A stretch of DNA of 9,652 bases from an uncultured Bacteroidales bacterium (GTDB lineage Bacteria > Bacteroidota > Bacteroidia > Bacteroidales > Muribaculaceae), in NCBI GenBank assembly GCA_947175585.1, contig CAMWNL010000029.1:1-9652 (forward strand), in the 5' to 3' direction. This document shows, in pieces, positions 1 through 7,455 of the stretch. Made by a program: the position numbers and the translations under genes. Under the pieces are notes generated by a model. It was not told the DNA's origin. It worked only from the letters and a program-made list of their open reading frames with translations, and made no database searches. How positions within the stretch are numbered: the first letter of the stretch is position 1; the number at the start of each line of letters is the position of its first letter.

Positions 1-512
1 ACACCCTGAGTGACCAGTCCCTGTGTGCCGTAGCTGCCATCATCTGTCATGATAATGACCTCGTCAGAGTGTCGCGCTACCTCTTCTTCGAGAATTATCA
101 ACCCTTTGGTTCTGGCTGCGAGTACGCTGATTACTTTATTTCCGGCTTCTTTCATAGCCTTGATTATTGGCAGAAGCGGAGCAACGCCTACACCACCGCC
201 GCAGCAGACAACAGTGCCGACCTTTTTGATGTCTGTAGCCCTGCCGAGCGGACCGACAACGTCAGTAAAACTGTCTCCTGCATTTAAGTTACATATATTA
301 TGAGTGGAAGCTCCGACGTCCTGTACCACGAGAGTGATCGTGCCGCGGTCTGTATCTGCGTCGGCTATGGTGAGGGGTATCCTTTCACCGTTATCGCCGG
401 TGCGCACGATTACAAAGTGCCCGGGTTTACGGGCTTTGGCTATGGCCGGCTCTTTGACGACGAGCTTCACCACTTTCTCTGAAAAATAGCTCTTTTCGAT
501 AATTTCGTTCAT
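1..512 (-). CDS. Sulfide dehydrogenase / NfnA-like FAD-NAD(P)-binding reductase subunit, partial (3' end beyond left edge)
   Basis: The minus strand is open from an ATG at 512 to the window edge, giving 170 N-terminal residues with no stop. The fold is that of ferredoxin-NADP reductase: an FAD-binding barrel with PGHFVIV (residues 30-36) and the R-x-P-L flavin motif in ERIPLTI (43-49), then VGPLGRAT (86-93), then the glycine-rich dinucleotide loop CCGGGVGVAPL (103-113). This arrangement matches the small subunit of sulfide dehydrogenase / NADH-dependent reduced-ferredoxin:NADP oxidoreductase and, more distantly, the PyrK subunit of dihydroorotate dehydrogenase. Family members are about 260-290 residues and carry a [2Fe-2S] cysteine cluster near the C terminus, which would lie outside the window. 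In relatives the next gene is usually the glutamate-synthase-like large subunit, expected further left but not visible. Assignment to the superfamily is firm; the choice between sulfide dehydrogenase, Nfn and PyrK is inference. The start at 512 is supported by a promoter-like box about 30 bases upstream. Confidence 0.85.
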   Translation of the reverse strand, partial: MNEIIEKSYFSEKVVKLVVKEPAIAKARKPGHFVIVRTGDNGERIPLTIADADTDRGTITLVVQDVGASTHNICNLNAGDSFTDVVGPLGRATDIKKVGTVVCCGGGVGVAPLLPIIKAMKEAGNKVISVLAARTKGLIILEEEVARHSDEVIIMTDDGSYGTQGLVTQG

Positions 513-541
513 GATTCGATATCTGTTCGCTTTATTTCCTA

Positions 542-549
542 CAAAATTA
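542..549 (-). promoter_or_regulatory. Putative -7 box (TAATTTTG) for the leftward reductase gene
   Basis: On the minus strand this reads TAATTTTG, a match to the Bacteroidetes -7 consensus TAnnTTTG. It lies 30 bases upstream of the start codon at 512. No clear TTTG -33 box is seen at the expected spacing. It sits one base from an opposite-facing -7 box for rlmD. Confidence 0.45.
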
Positions 550-550
550 G

Positions 551-558
551 TATTTTTG
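551..558 (+). promoter_or_regulatory. Putative -7 box (TATTTTTG) for rlmD
   Basis: TATTTTTG matches TAnnTTTG exactly and lies 20 bases before the rlmD ATG at 579, implying a leader of only some 10-15 nucleotides. The -33 region has TTTA at 531-534 rather than a good TTTG, so the match rests mainly on the -7 box and its position. Confidence 0.45.
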
Positions 559-578
559 CAGAAATATAATTCATTAAT

Positions 579-2018
579 ATGGCAAGAAAACGTAAAGAGC
601 TTCCGGTTTTGGAAGCTGTGACTATAACAGATGTCGCTGCTGAAGGCAATGCGCTCGGCCGCGTCGACGATATGGTTGTCTTCATTCCATTCGGTGCGCC
701 CGGCGACGTAGCTGACATCAAACTCACCAAAAAGAAAAAGTCTTATGCCGAAGGCCGCATAGAGCGCCTCGTCACTCCGAGTGAGATCCGCGTTACTCCG
801 CGGTGTGAGCATTTCGGAGTCTGCGGCGGATGCCGCTGGCAACATCTGCCTTATGACTTTCAGTTGAAATGCAAGCAGCAGCAGGTCACGGACGCCTTAC
901 AACGTATCGCGAAAGTCCAGCTACCGGAGATTTCCCCCATCAAAGGTTCGAACGATATATGGAACTACCGTAATAAAATGGAGTATACATTCTCTAACCG
1001 CTGTTGGCTCACATTCGAACAACTTGCAAGCGGTGACGAATTTCCTGACCGTGATGCCGCCGGTTTCCATATCCCCGGTGCTTTTGATAAGGTGCTCGAT
1101 ATAAAAGCCTGTCATCTGCAGGACGATTTAGGTAATCGTCTGCGATTGTTTATCAAAAACTTCGGCAAGGATCACGGTTATTCATTCTATGACCTGCGCG
1201 GTCAGCATGGTCTGTTGCGCACTCTGATGATACGCATAGCTTCTACCGGAGAAGTAATGGTCGTGATGGCGTTTGGTGAGGATAATCCTGATGCGATTAA
1301 ATCTCTGCTTGATGCGTTGGCCGAACAATTTCCCGAGATAACATCGCTGATGTACACTGTCAATACAAAAGTCAACGACAGCCTCGCTGATCAGGATATC
1401 AAGTTGTGGAAAGGCAAGGATCATATTGTCGAGGAGATGGAGGGTCTACGTTTCCGTGTTGGTCCGAAATCATTCTATCAGACAAACTCCCGACAGGCTT
1501 ACGAACTCTATAAAGTGGCTCGTGATTTTGCTCGTCTGACTGGCAATGAACTTGTTTATGACTTATATACCGGCACCGGTACCATCGCGCAGTTTGTCAG
1601 TCGCGACGCCCGTCACGTCATCGGCATTGAGTATGTAGAAGACGCCATCGCTGATGCTAAACTTAACTCAAAATTCAATGGCATTACAAATGCTGAGTTT
1701 TATGCCGGCGATATGAAAGATGTTCTGACTGATGAATTTATAGCCCGACATGGTCGTCCTGATGTAATGATTGTCGATCCACCGCGAGCAGGCATGCACA
1801 ATGATGTTGTTGACGTGATACTCCGTGCCGAGCCTCCACGCATCGTCTATGTCAGCTGTAATCCTGCGACTCAGGCACGTGACCTTGCGTTGCTCGACTG
1901 TAAATATGCTGTAGAGGCTGTGCAGCCTGTAGATATGTTTCCTCACACTCAGCATGTCGAAAACGTTGTCGCTCTCATTCGACGCGACAAGCCCGAAACT
2001 CAGAGCGAGGAATTGTAG
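579..2018 (+). CDS. rlmD: 23S rRNA (uracil-C5)-methyltransferase, RlmD/RumA family
   Basis: This 479-residue enzyme transfers a methyl group from S-adenosylmethionine to C5 of a uracil in 23S rRNA (U1939 in E. coli). Visible parts, in order: a TRAM RNA-binding domain at about residues 8-65; the four [4Fe-4S] cysteine ligands C76, C82, C85 (C-x5-CGGC) and C178; FYQTNS near 298-303, typical of the family; the SAM-binding loop DLYTGTGT (328-335); VDPPRAG (399-405); the catalytic cysteine C427 in SCNPAT; and the general base E461 in FPHTQHVE. All key residues are present, so it should be active. It is somewhat longer than E. coli RlmD (433 residues), mostly in the middle. The KRK-rich start at 579 fits the TRAM domain beginning, and a promoter-like box is just upstream. 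Some bacteria use one enzyme of this family (RlmCD) for both U747 and U1939, so the exact site is not certain. Its last 19 bases overlap the convergent CYTH gene. Confidence 0.93.
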   Translation: MARKRKELPVLEAVTITDVAAEGNALGRVDDMVVFIPFGAPGDVADIKLTKKKKSYAEGRIERLVTPSEIRVTPRCEHFGVCGGCRWQHLPYDFQLKCKQQQVTDALQRIAKVQLPEISPIKGSNDIWNYRNKMEYTFSNRCWLTFEQLASGDEFPDRDAAGFHIPGAFDKVLDIKACHLQDDLGNRLRLFIKNFGKDHGYSFYDLRGQHGLLRTLMIRIASTGEVMVVMAFGEDNPDAIKSLLDALAEQFPEITSLMYTVNTKVNDSLADQDIKLWKGKDHIVEEMEGLRFRVGPKSFYQTNSRQAYELYKVARDFARLTGNELVYDLYTGTGTIAQFVSRDARHVIGIEYVEDAIADAKLNSKFNGITNAEFYAGDMKDVLTDEFIARHGRPDVMIVDPPRAGMHNDVVDVILRAEPPRIVYVSCNPATQARDLALLDCKYAVEAVQPVDMFPHTQHVENVVALIRRDKPETQSEEL

Positions 2019-2443
2019 TATCGTGGGTCTCCCGTGACCTCATCTCCGACAAAGGGAGGTAACGAAAATTCGGCGTCTTCGGCCGGTAACTCAATTTCAG
2101 CGACAGTGAGACCTTCCAATTCGCCTCCGAACTCGTCTATCTCCCAGTCGTAACCTTCAAAAGGCACGACAAAACGCTTTTTTTCTATTATCCGGCCTGA
2201 CGCGCATCGGGCAATCATGTCTCGCGCGTCAGAGACCGGGATAGGATATTCCCACTCGTCGCGCGTTGCTCCGTCATTTTTTCCTTTGATTGTCAGGAAT
2301 GCTTTATCATCTGTAATTCTAACCCTTACGGTTGCCTTTGGGTCGCGGTTAAGATATGCCTGAACAATTGATCGTCCGGTGACAGCCATTTTTCTATAAG
2401 ACTTGTCAATGACGAGAAATTTGCGTTCGATTTCCTTTGCCAT
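2000..2443 (-). CDS. CYTH domain protein, probable inorganic triphosphatase
   Basis: A 147-residue single-domain CYTH (triphosphate tunnel metalloenzyme) protein. The diagnostic ExExK signature is at the very N terminus (E4, E6, K8 in EIERKFLV). It is followed by the alternating charged strands that line the tunnel: VRVRI, FLTIKG, EWEYPI, EKKRFVVPF, WEIDEF and VAEIELP. The length fits the short bacterial CYTH group (about 150-160 residues). Characterised members such as those of Clostridium thermocellum and Nitrosomonas europaea hydrolyse inorganic tripolyphosphate with a divalent metal; class IV adenylate cyclase and thiamine triphosphatase share the fold, so activity is inferred from family. 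It is probably cytoplasmic, having no signal peptide. The stop lies inside the end of rlmD, giving a 19 bp tail-to-tail overlap. The start is fixed by the ExExK motif. The next gene upstream diverges, so this is likely a single-gene transcript. Confidence 0.9.
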   Translation of the reverse strand: MAKEIERKFLVIDKSYRKMAVTGRSIVQAYLNRDPKATVRVRITDDKAFLTIKGKNDGATRDEWEYPIPVSDARDMIARCASGRIIEKKRFVVPFEGYDWEIDEFGGELEGLTVAEIELPAEDAEFSLPPFVGDEVTGDPRYYNSSL

Positions 2444-2505
2444 TATTATAAAATATTATTGAAAGCCGCCAACCTGACGAGCATTTCGGTTGTTTTAATT
2501 TTTTA

Positions 2506-2513
2506 CAAAGTTA
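2506..2513 (-). promoter_or_regulatory. Putative -7 box (TAACTTTG) for the CYTH gene
   Basis: On the minus strand this reads TAACTTTG, identical to the boxes at 5148, 7003 and 9037. It lies about 62 bases upstream of the CYTH start at 2443. Its -33 region would fall inside the first codons of the divergent DUF5686 gene, where no good TTTG is seen. The plus-strand gene at 2526 has only a weak candidate (TTG at 2490-2492, then TACACATT at 2512-2519). Confidence 0.5.
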
Positions 2514-2525
2514 CACATTTATTAT

Positions 2526-5070
2526 ATGCTGACACGACGCATCCTTACACTACTGTGCTTCGCTGCGATTTTTTTTGCAGTGACTGCCCGGTTACAGGAT
2601 GCTGAATCCAGTGCTGATGGATTTTTTCTAAAGGGCATAGTCAGAGATTCGCTCACTCTTGAACCTATGCCCAAAGCGTCGGTGATGGCGTTGCCGAGTG
2701 CGAGAGCAGTGGTGACAGACGACAGCGGATTATTCGGTATTGCGATTAATCCCGGCGATACGGCAATCCGTGTCTCATATATGGGTTATAATCCTGTCGT
2801 TATGCCGGTAGCCCGAAGTTCCTACAATATGGTAGTCGCATATTTGCCGCCTGCTGTTACCGGACTCGACGAACTGGTGGTTAGAAAAACAAAATACAGT
2901 AAAAAAAATAATCCGGCAGTTGATTTTGTCAATCGTATGCGGAAAAGTACTGATGTCGGAGACCCTGAGCGACATGAGTATTATAATTACGATAAATATG
3001 AACGCATAACTCTTGCACTTAATGATTTTGACCCTGATGCTGATAATTTTATCTTGCGCAGATACCCCTTCCTAAAGGAGTATGTCGATACATCTGAGGT
3101 GTCAGGCAAGCCGATCCTCAATTTGTCAGTAAAAGAAAAGACATCTACCGTCAACTATCGCAGGAAACCCAGGACTCGGCGCACTACGGTGACAGGCTTC
3201 ACTACGACCGGTATTGACGAAGTGAGCAGTTCAGACAACATGCAGGTCTATCTCGAAGAGGTGTTGCGCGAGGTTGATCTTTATGACAAGGATATCACGC
3301 TGCTGCAGAACCGTTTCGTCAGCCCTCTCTCTCCAATAGCTCCCGATTTCTATCATTTTTATTTAACTGATACCGTGACAGTCGGTTCGGATTCATGTGC
3401 CGTACTCTCGTTTTATCCTATTCTCAAATCATCGTTTGGCTTTACAGGCCATTTGTATGTCTGTCTCAACGACTCGGCTATGACTGTCCGCAAGGTCGAA
3501 ATGAGTGTGCCGCGTGAAATCAATCTGAATTTTGTCGAAGAGTTTTATTTAACTCAGCAATACGAAACGTCGCCTGACGGCAGCCGTCTGAAAACTCGCG
3601 ATGACCTCACGCTTGAACTCGCGCCACTGCCGGGGATGCCTTCGATGTATGTCAGACGAAACACCTCTTACGGTTCACATTCTTTCGAACCACCGGCCGA
3701 TATGACTGTTTTTGACGGTATGTGCAACGAACTTGTTTCTGACAGTATCAATAATCGCACGGACGAGTACTGGCAGTCGGCGCGTATTCAGCCTATGTCG
3801 CGCCAGGAGAGCAGGGTGGGTGAGATTGGCTCGCTTCGGCACATCAAAACTTTTCTATTATGGAGTCAGAGTCTTAAGTGCGTTTGTTCAGGGTTATGTA
3901 CCCTTGGGCAAGAAATTTGACTACGGACCCATAAACACAACAGTGAGCTTTAATGCAATCGAAGGTACGCGCTTCCGTGTCGGAGGCATGACTACGGCTG
4001 ACCTAAGTAAGCGGTGGTTTGCACGGGGATTTGTAGCCTATGGTCTCAACGACCATAAATGGAAATACAGAGGGGAAGTCGAGTATTCGTTTCATGACAA
4101 AAAGAATCACTCGCGTGAGTTCCCTGTCCACTCTTTGCGGCTATCGCAATTATATGATATAGATTATGTCGGCCAACACTACCTTTTTACAAATCCCGAC
4201 AACGTCTTTCTGTCGCTTAAACGCATGACTGACCGCAATGTGATATATCACCGCGTGACTGATTTGACATATACTCTTGAACTTCGTAATAATTTCTCGG
4301 TTACCGCTACTCTGCGCAACGACCGCAGGGAGGCTACTGAGTGGATTCCCTTTGTCGACGGCTACGGCAACAGCATGGGACATTATACTGAAAATTCAAT
4401 AAAACTTACCCTCCGCTATGCTCCCGGAGAGAAATTCTATCAGTCGCGTTCATCGCGACAGCCCGTCAATCTCGACGCTCCTATATTAATACTGTCACAC
4501 ACGTTTGCCCCTCAGGCTTTTTCAAAATATCCGATTAATAAGACTGAGTTCAGCGCTCAGAAGCGTGTATGGTTCTCTGCCTTCGGTTATCTTGACGCTA
4601 TCGTCGAGGCGGCTAAAGTGTGGAGCCGTTCAAGCTATCTTGATTTGATTATACCTAACGCTAACTTAAGCTATACGATTCAGCCTGAAAGTTTTGCATT
4701 GCTCAATCCGATGGAATTTATCAACGACTCTCAGGTGTCATGGTTTTTGACATATAGTCCGAACGGTTTGCTTTTCAATATGATACCAGGTCTTAAAAAG
4801 GCAAAGCTGAGAGAGGCGTTTTCATTCAGCGGTTTTTATGGACGTCTAAGCAATCGCAATCTTCCTGACCGCAACCCGTCGCTGTTGGCTTATCCGCCGG
4901 TATCAACCATATCGCGTATGAGTGATGGGCCCTATATGGAGGCATCAGTGGGAATAGACAATATTTTCCGTTGTCTTCGCGTAGACTATGTCTGGCGTCT
5001 GTCCTATCGCCATCCCGGTTACAACATCGACCGCAGCGGCATCCGCATTGCGTTTCATGCTAAATTCTAA
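2526..5070 (+). pseudogene. DUF5686 / carboxypeptidase-regulatory-like outer-membrane protein, interrupted by one frameshift
   Basis: Two overlapping reading frames encode one DUF5686-family protein. The first (2526-3920, 464 codons) gives a signal peptide (about residues 1-22), a CarboxypepD_reg-like beta-sandwich (about 35-110) and the family-typical stretch after KNNPAVDFVNRM (about 127-138). The second frame (open to 5070) continues with YYGVRVLSAFVQGYVPLG and FDYGPINT, and ends in a C-terminal barrel with a terminal phenylalanine (FHAKF). The switch falls at 3846-3855: beyond it the first frame loses family character and stops at 3920, and the second frame looks foreign before it. Removing one base restores one 847-residue protein, a normal length for this family. 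Members are predicted outer-membrane proteins of Bacteroidetes with no settled biochemical role. It could be a real pseudogene, a sequencing or assembly error, or, least likely, recoding. The ATG at 2526 opens directly into the signal peptide. Confidence 0.85.
3846..3855 (+). other. Frameshift site in the DUF5686 gene (AAAACTTTTC)
   Basis: In the upstream frame the codons are AAA ACT TTT CTA; in the downstream frame they are AAA CTT TTC TAT TAT. Dropping one base from the A4 run (3846-3849), or the C at 3855, joins the two frames smoothly into RHIK-(L/T)-F-YYGVRV. The change needed is a one-base skip (+1), equivalent to a one-base insertion in this DNA. A short homopolymer is a common place for both replication slippage and read errors. 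Confidence 0.75.
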
Positions 5071-5147
5071 TAAACTATCCCATACCCTGATAGCCCGGAT
5101 GAACTCAAACGAAATTCCATTTTTTAATATTTTTCAATATTTTTTTG

Positions 5148-5155
5148 TAACTTTG
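5148..5155 (+). promoter_or_regulatory. Putative -7 box (TAACTTTG) for the SulP transporter gene
   Basis: TAACTTTG sits 40 bases upstream of the ATG at 5196, inside the 125-base gap after the DUF5686 gene. The upstream stretch is very AT-rich, with long T-runs but no clean TTTG -33 box. The leader contains AAAAGGTA about 10 bases before the start, a weak purine-rich ribosome-binding site. No convincing terminator for the preceding gene is seen in this gap. Confidence 0.55.
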
Positions 5156-5195
5156 CGGCTTCAAAAGGTAAAAAGACTTTAAAAGGTACAATTTT

Positions 5196-6908
5196 ATGAA
5201 GCTTTCTGAGGCTATCGACTTCCATCCTAAATTGTTTGGAGCGTTGCGTCATTACAGCATGACGCGTCTTAAAGAAGACGTTATCGCCGGCATTGTTGTC
5301 GGCATCGTCGCCCTTCCGCTGGCAATCGCATTTGGTATCGCATCAGGTGTCAGTCCGACAATCGGCTTGATTACCGCCATAATCGGTGGTTTTCTCGTGT
5401 CGTTCTTTGGCGGCAACTCCGTGCAGATCGGCGGACCCACGGGAGCATTTATCGTAATCGTGTATAACATAATCGCGCAGTTTGGTCTTCATGGTCTCGC
5501 TATCGCGACATTCATGGCCGGAGTGATTCTGCTGCTGATGGGTGTGTTCCGTCTTGGCACAGTCATCAAATTCATCCCTTACCCGATCGTTGTAGGCTTC
5601 ACCGCCGGTATTGCGCTGACGATTTTCTCGACACAGATTAATGACTTCTTCGGTCTGGGTCTGCGCGACATCCCCGGTCAGTTTATACCTAAATGGATTC
5701 TTTATTTTAAAAATTTTGATAAAGTGGCGTTGCCTACGCTTGCGACCGGTCTTATATCGCTGTTTATCATTATTCTGACTCCGAAGATTTCAAAGAAACT
5801 GCCTGGAGCGCTTATAGCGATCGTAGTTGTTACGGCTGTAACATGGATTCTCGGTGAAAATTTTGATTGGTTCAACGTCGAGACTATTGGTGATAGATTC
5901 GGATCAATGGCAACCGATATCCCGACCCCTCATGGTTTCGAATTAAACATGGCGACAATCAATATGCTTTTGCCGTCGGCGTTTACAATTGCCGTTTTGG
6001 GTGCGATTGAATCATTGCTGTCAGCCACTGTGGCTGACGGTGTGACCGGCTCACACACAAACAGTAACACGGAGCTTATAGGTCAAGGTATTGCCAATAT
6101 CGCGGTTCCGTTCTTCGGCGGTATTCCTGTGACAGGTGCTATCGCGCGTACAATGACCAATATTTCAAACGGCGGACGCACTCCGGTCGCAGGTATCGTC
6201 CATGCGTTGGTGCTGTTGCTGATATTCCTCTTCCTTATGCCGCTTATTAATTATGTGCCGATGGCCTGCCTCGGAGCCGTCCTTATGGTTGTGGCTTACA
6301 ATATGAGTGGCTGGCGCACCATCATCGGTATCTTCAAAGCTCCCAAGAGCGATATCTCAGTGCTGATAGTGACATTCCTGCTGACTGTCATTTTCGATCT
6401 CACAATTGCAATAGAGATCGGTTTGCTTCTTGCTGTTGTGCTCTTCTTGCGTCGTGTGACAGAGAATACGGAGATAAAGGTGTATGCCGAGCATCTTGAT
6501 GTTGCAGAAGGTACAGACCTGAGCCAAAGTCATCACGAAGTGCTTGACGTGGCCAAAGGTGTCAGTGTATATGAAATCGACGGTCCGTTCTTCTTCGGTG
6601 TCGCTACAAAGTTTGATGAACTTATGCGTTCGACTCTCGGCACGAAACCCCTCGTTAGAATTATCCGTATGCGTAAAGTCTCTTTCATTGATGCGACCGG
6701 TCTCCATAATCTCGAGATTCTGATTGCGTCTTCTCAGAAGGAGGGTATCCATATTGTTCTCTCCGGAGTAAAACCCAATGTCCGTGAGTCTCTTGAACAT
6801 GCAGGTATTGACAAAATGATTGGTGCTGACCATATCTGTGATCACATCACAAAGGCTGTCGTGATGGCAAACAATCTTGTAGCTTCAATCAAGGCTCAGA
6901 ATTCTTAA
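5196..6908 (+). CDS. SulP family inorganic anion transporter with C-terminal STAS domain
   Basis: A 570-residue inner-membrane protein of the SulP/SLC26 family, which moves sulfate, bicarbonate or related anions. Visible features: a short cytoplasmic N terminus ending in TRLKEDVIAGIVVG; a long series of hydrophobic helices from about residue 28 to 425, consistent with the family's 14 membrane spans in two inverted repeats; the conserved half-helix motif NSVQIGGPTGAF (74-85) near the anion site; and GGIPVTGAIARTMTNISNGG in the second half. A cytoplasmic STAS domain follows from about residue 456 (VSVYEIDGPFFFGVA), with FIDATGLHNLE (497-507). Here the position phosphorylated in SpoIIAA-like STAS proteins is a threonine or nearby residue rather than the usual DSSG serine. 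Length is normal. The substrate cannot be told: no carbonic anhydrase or sulfur-assimilation gene is adjacent. It appears to be a single-gene transcript with its own promoter-like box. Confidence 0.93.
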   Translation: MKLSEAIDFHPKLFGALRHYSMTRLKEDVIAGIVVGIVALPLAIAFGIASGVSPTIGLITAIIGGFLVSFFGGNSVQIGGPTGAFIVIVYNIIAQFGLHGLAIATFMAGVILLLMGVFRLGTVIKFIPYPIVVGFTAGIALTIFSTQINDFFGLGLRDIPGQFIPKWILYFKNFDKVALPTLATGLISLFIIILTPKISKKLPGALIAIVVVTAVTWILGENFDWFNVETIGDRFGSMATDIPTPHGFELNMATINMLLPSAFTIAVLGAIESLLSATVADGVTGSHTNSNTELIGQGIANIAVPFFGGIPVTGAIARTMTNISNGGRTPVAGIVHALVLLLIFLFLMPLINYVPMACLGAVLMVVAYNMSGWRTIIGIFKAPKSDISVLIVTFLLTVIFDLTIAIEIGLLLAVVLFLRRVTENTEIKVYAEHLDVAEGTDLSQSHHEVLDVAKGVSVYEIDGPFFFGVATKFDELMRSTLGTKPLVRIIRMRKVSFIDATGLHNLEILIASSQKEGIHIVLSGVKPNVRESLEHAGIDKMIGADHICDHITKAVVMANNLVASIKAQNS

Positions 6909-6963
6909 CCGCTAAAAGATGTCAAAAATAAACCGCAAAGTTTTTTTGCTGTCAAATCTATAA

Positions 6964-6989
6964 AATTCACAAAAAATGTTTTGTGGATT
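6964..6989. promoter_or_regulatory. Inverted repeat overlapping the -33 box of the lipoprotein promoter
   Basis: CACAAAA (6968-6974) and TTTTGTG (6979-6985) are a perfect 7-base inverted repeat with a four-base spacer. The pairing extends to 11 pairs with one G-T wobble (6964-6989). The right arm contains the TTTG -33 box at 6980-6983. It has no T-run after it on the plus strand, so it is a poor terminator for the SulP gene; an operator is possible. AT-rich sequence makes chance symmetry plausible. Confidence 0.35.
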
Positions 6990-7010
6990 CAAAAAAAGGC
7001 GATAACTTTG
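6980..7010 (+). promoter_or_regulatory. Promoter of the Cys-rich lipoprotein gene (TTTG-19-TAACTTTG)
   Basis: TTTG at 6980-6983 and TAACTTTG at 7003-7010 are separated by 19 bases, the arrangement expected for the primary sigma factor of Bacteroidetes. This is the best complete promoter in the window. Transcription would begin a few bases past 7010, giving a leader of roughly 45 AT-rich nucleotides without a Shine-Dalgarno sequence before the ATG at 7063. Confidence 0.7.
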
Positions 7011-7062
7011 CAGCGTTTTTGAAGAGTAAAAAATTTGTTTTATTTATTAAATTCAAACAGAA

Positions 7063-7302
7063 ATGAAAAAGTTAGTTTTATTACTTGCTGGTGTTTGCAG
7101 CGTATCACTTTTCTCTTGTGGTAACAAGGCTGAACAGGCTGACGCAGCTGCTGATGATGCAGCTGTTGTAGTTGAAGAAGGCGCTGCTGTTGTTGAAGAA
7201 AACGCTCCTTGCTGTGACAAGGCTGAATGCCCCGGCGACTCTTGCCAGAACGACTCAACTTGCTGCGTAGCAGAAGTTGTTGAAGCTGTAGCTGCTGAAT
7301 AA
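7063..7302 (+). CDS. Small acidic cysteine-rich lipoprotein of unknown function
   Basis: A 79-residue protein with a lipoprotein signal peptide: MKK, a hydrophobic stretch, then the lipobox LFSC with lipidated C19, so it should be membrane-anchored and exposed outside the cytoplasm. The mature 61 residues are strongly biased. They contain 15 acidic and only two basic residues, and no L, I, F, M, W, Y, H or R. After an Ala/Val/Glu-rich stretch with an internal repeat comes a cysteine cluster, CC-x4-C-x4-C-x5-CC (C50 to C68), then another Ala/Val/Glu tail. I do not recognise a family. The cysteine pattern could form disulfides or bind metal, which is speculation. A strong promoter upstream and a long terminator hairpin downstream show it is a self-contained gene, probably well expressed. 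Signal peptide, promoter and terminator together make it very likely real despite its size. Confidence 0.85.
   Translation: MKKLVLLLAGVCSVSLFSCGNKAEQADAAADDAAVVVEEGAAVVEENAPCCDKAECPGDSCQNDSTCCVAEVVEAVAAE
7159..7203 (+). repeat. Imperfect tandem repeat in the lipoprotein gene (AAVVVEEG / AAVVEEN)
   Basis: The stretch 7159-7182 encodes AAVVVEEG and 7183-7203 encodes AAVVEEN. The DNA is also similar (GCNGCTGTTGT...GTTGAAGAA), differing by one codon in length. A looser echo, VVEAVAAE, occurs at the C terminus. This suggests the gene grew by small in-frame duplications. Confidence 0.55.
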
Positions 7303-7323
7303 TTCAGATTTACACTAAAGCAT

Positions 7324-7359
7324 AAAAATAGGCCGAGCAAACCGCTCGGCCTATTTTTT
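7324..7359 (+). terminator. Rho-independent terminator after the lipoprotein gene
   Basis: AAAAATAGGCCGAGC (7324-7338) pairs perfectly with GCTCGGCCTATTTTT (7344-7358) around the five-base loop AAACC. The GC-rich core is followed by six T on the plus strand. The A-run on the left side means it could also stop minus-strand transcripts. It begins 21 bases after the lipoprotein stop. Confidence 0.9.
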
Positions 7360-7389
7360 GTGCTGTGCTGTGCCATTGACATATCCTTT

Positions 7390-7428
7390 AAAAAAATATC
7401 GCGGCGGCAATTAATCATTGCCGCCGCG
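7390..7428 (-). terminator. Rho-independent terminator after the phosphodiesterase gene
   Basis: CGCGGCGGCAAT (7400-7411) pairs perfectly with ATTGCCGCCGCG (7417-7428) around the loop TAATC. Read on the minus strand, the hairpin is followed by ATA and then seven T (7396-7390). It starts 27 bases past the stop of the minus-strand phosphodiesterase gene and stands back to back with the lipoprotein terminator. Confidence 0.85.
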
Positions 7429-7455
7429 CAGAGTTATGTAATGTTGCAGTCTTTA

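Noticed and set aside
49..489. Several short plus-strand open frames near the left edge
   Set aside because: They lie antisense to the minus-strand reductase gene, whose flavin and dinucleotide motifs are clear.
3712..3846. Independent start at 3712 for a separate 452-codon gene
   Set aside because: The first 45 or so codons look unlike DUF5686 sequence, while the other frame over the same bases does match; the downstream frame is better read as the continuation of the gene starting at 2526.
5085..5105. Weak CTATC/GATAG inverted repeat after the DUF5686 gene
   Set aside because: A five-pair stem with a nine-base loop and no adjacent T-run is too weak to call a terminator.
6357..6845. 162-codon open frame on the minus strand within the SulP gene
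   Set aside because: It is fully antisense to a well-supported membrane transporter and STAS domain, has low-complexity unfamiliar sequence, and no promoter or other gene-like signal of its own.
6935..6949. Possible terminator hairpin GCAAA/TTTGC after the SulP gene
   Set aside because: Only five pairs, AT-rich, and the T-run lies inside the loop and arm rather than after the stem.
7053..7418. 121-codon open frame on the minus strand across the lipoprotein gene and both terminators
   Set aside because: It runs through two strong terminator hairpins and is a Ser/Ala/Thr-rich mirror of the lipoprotein's Ala/Val/Glu codons, so it is a compositional shadow.
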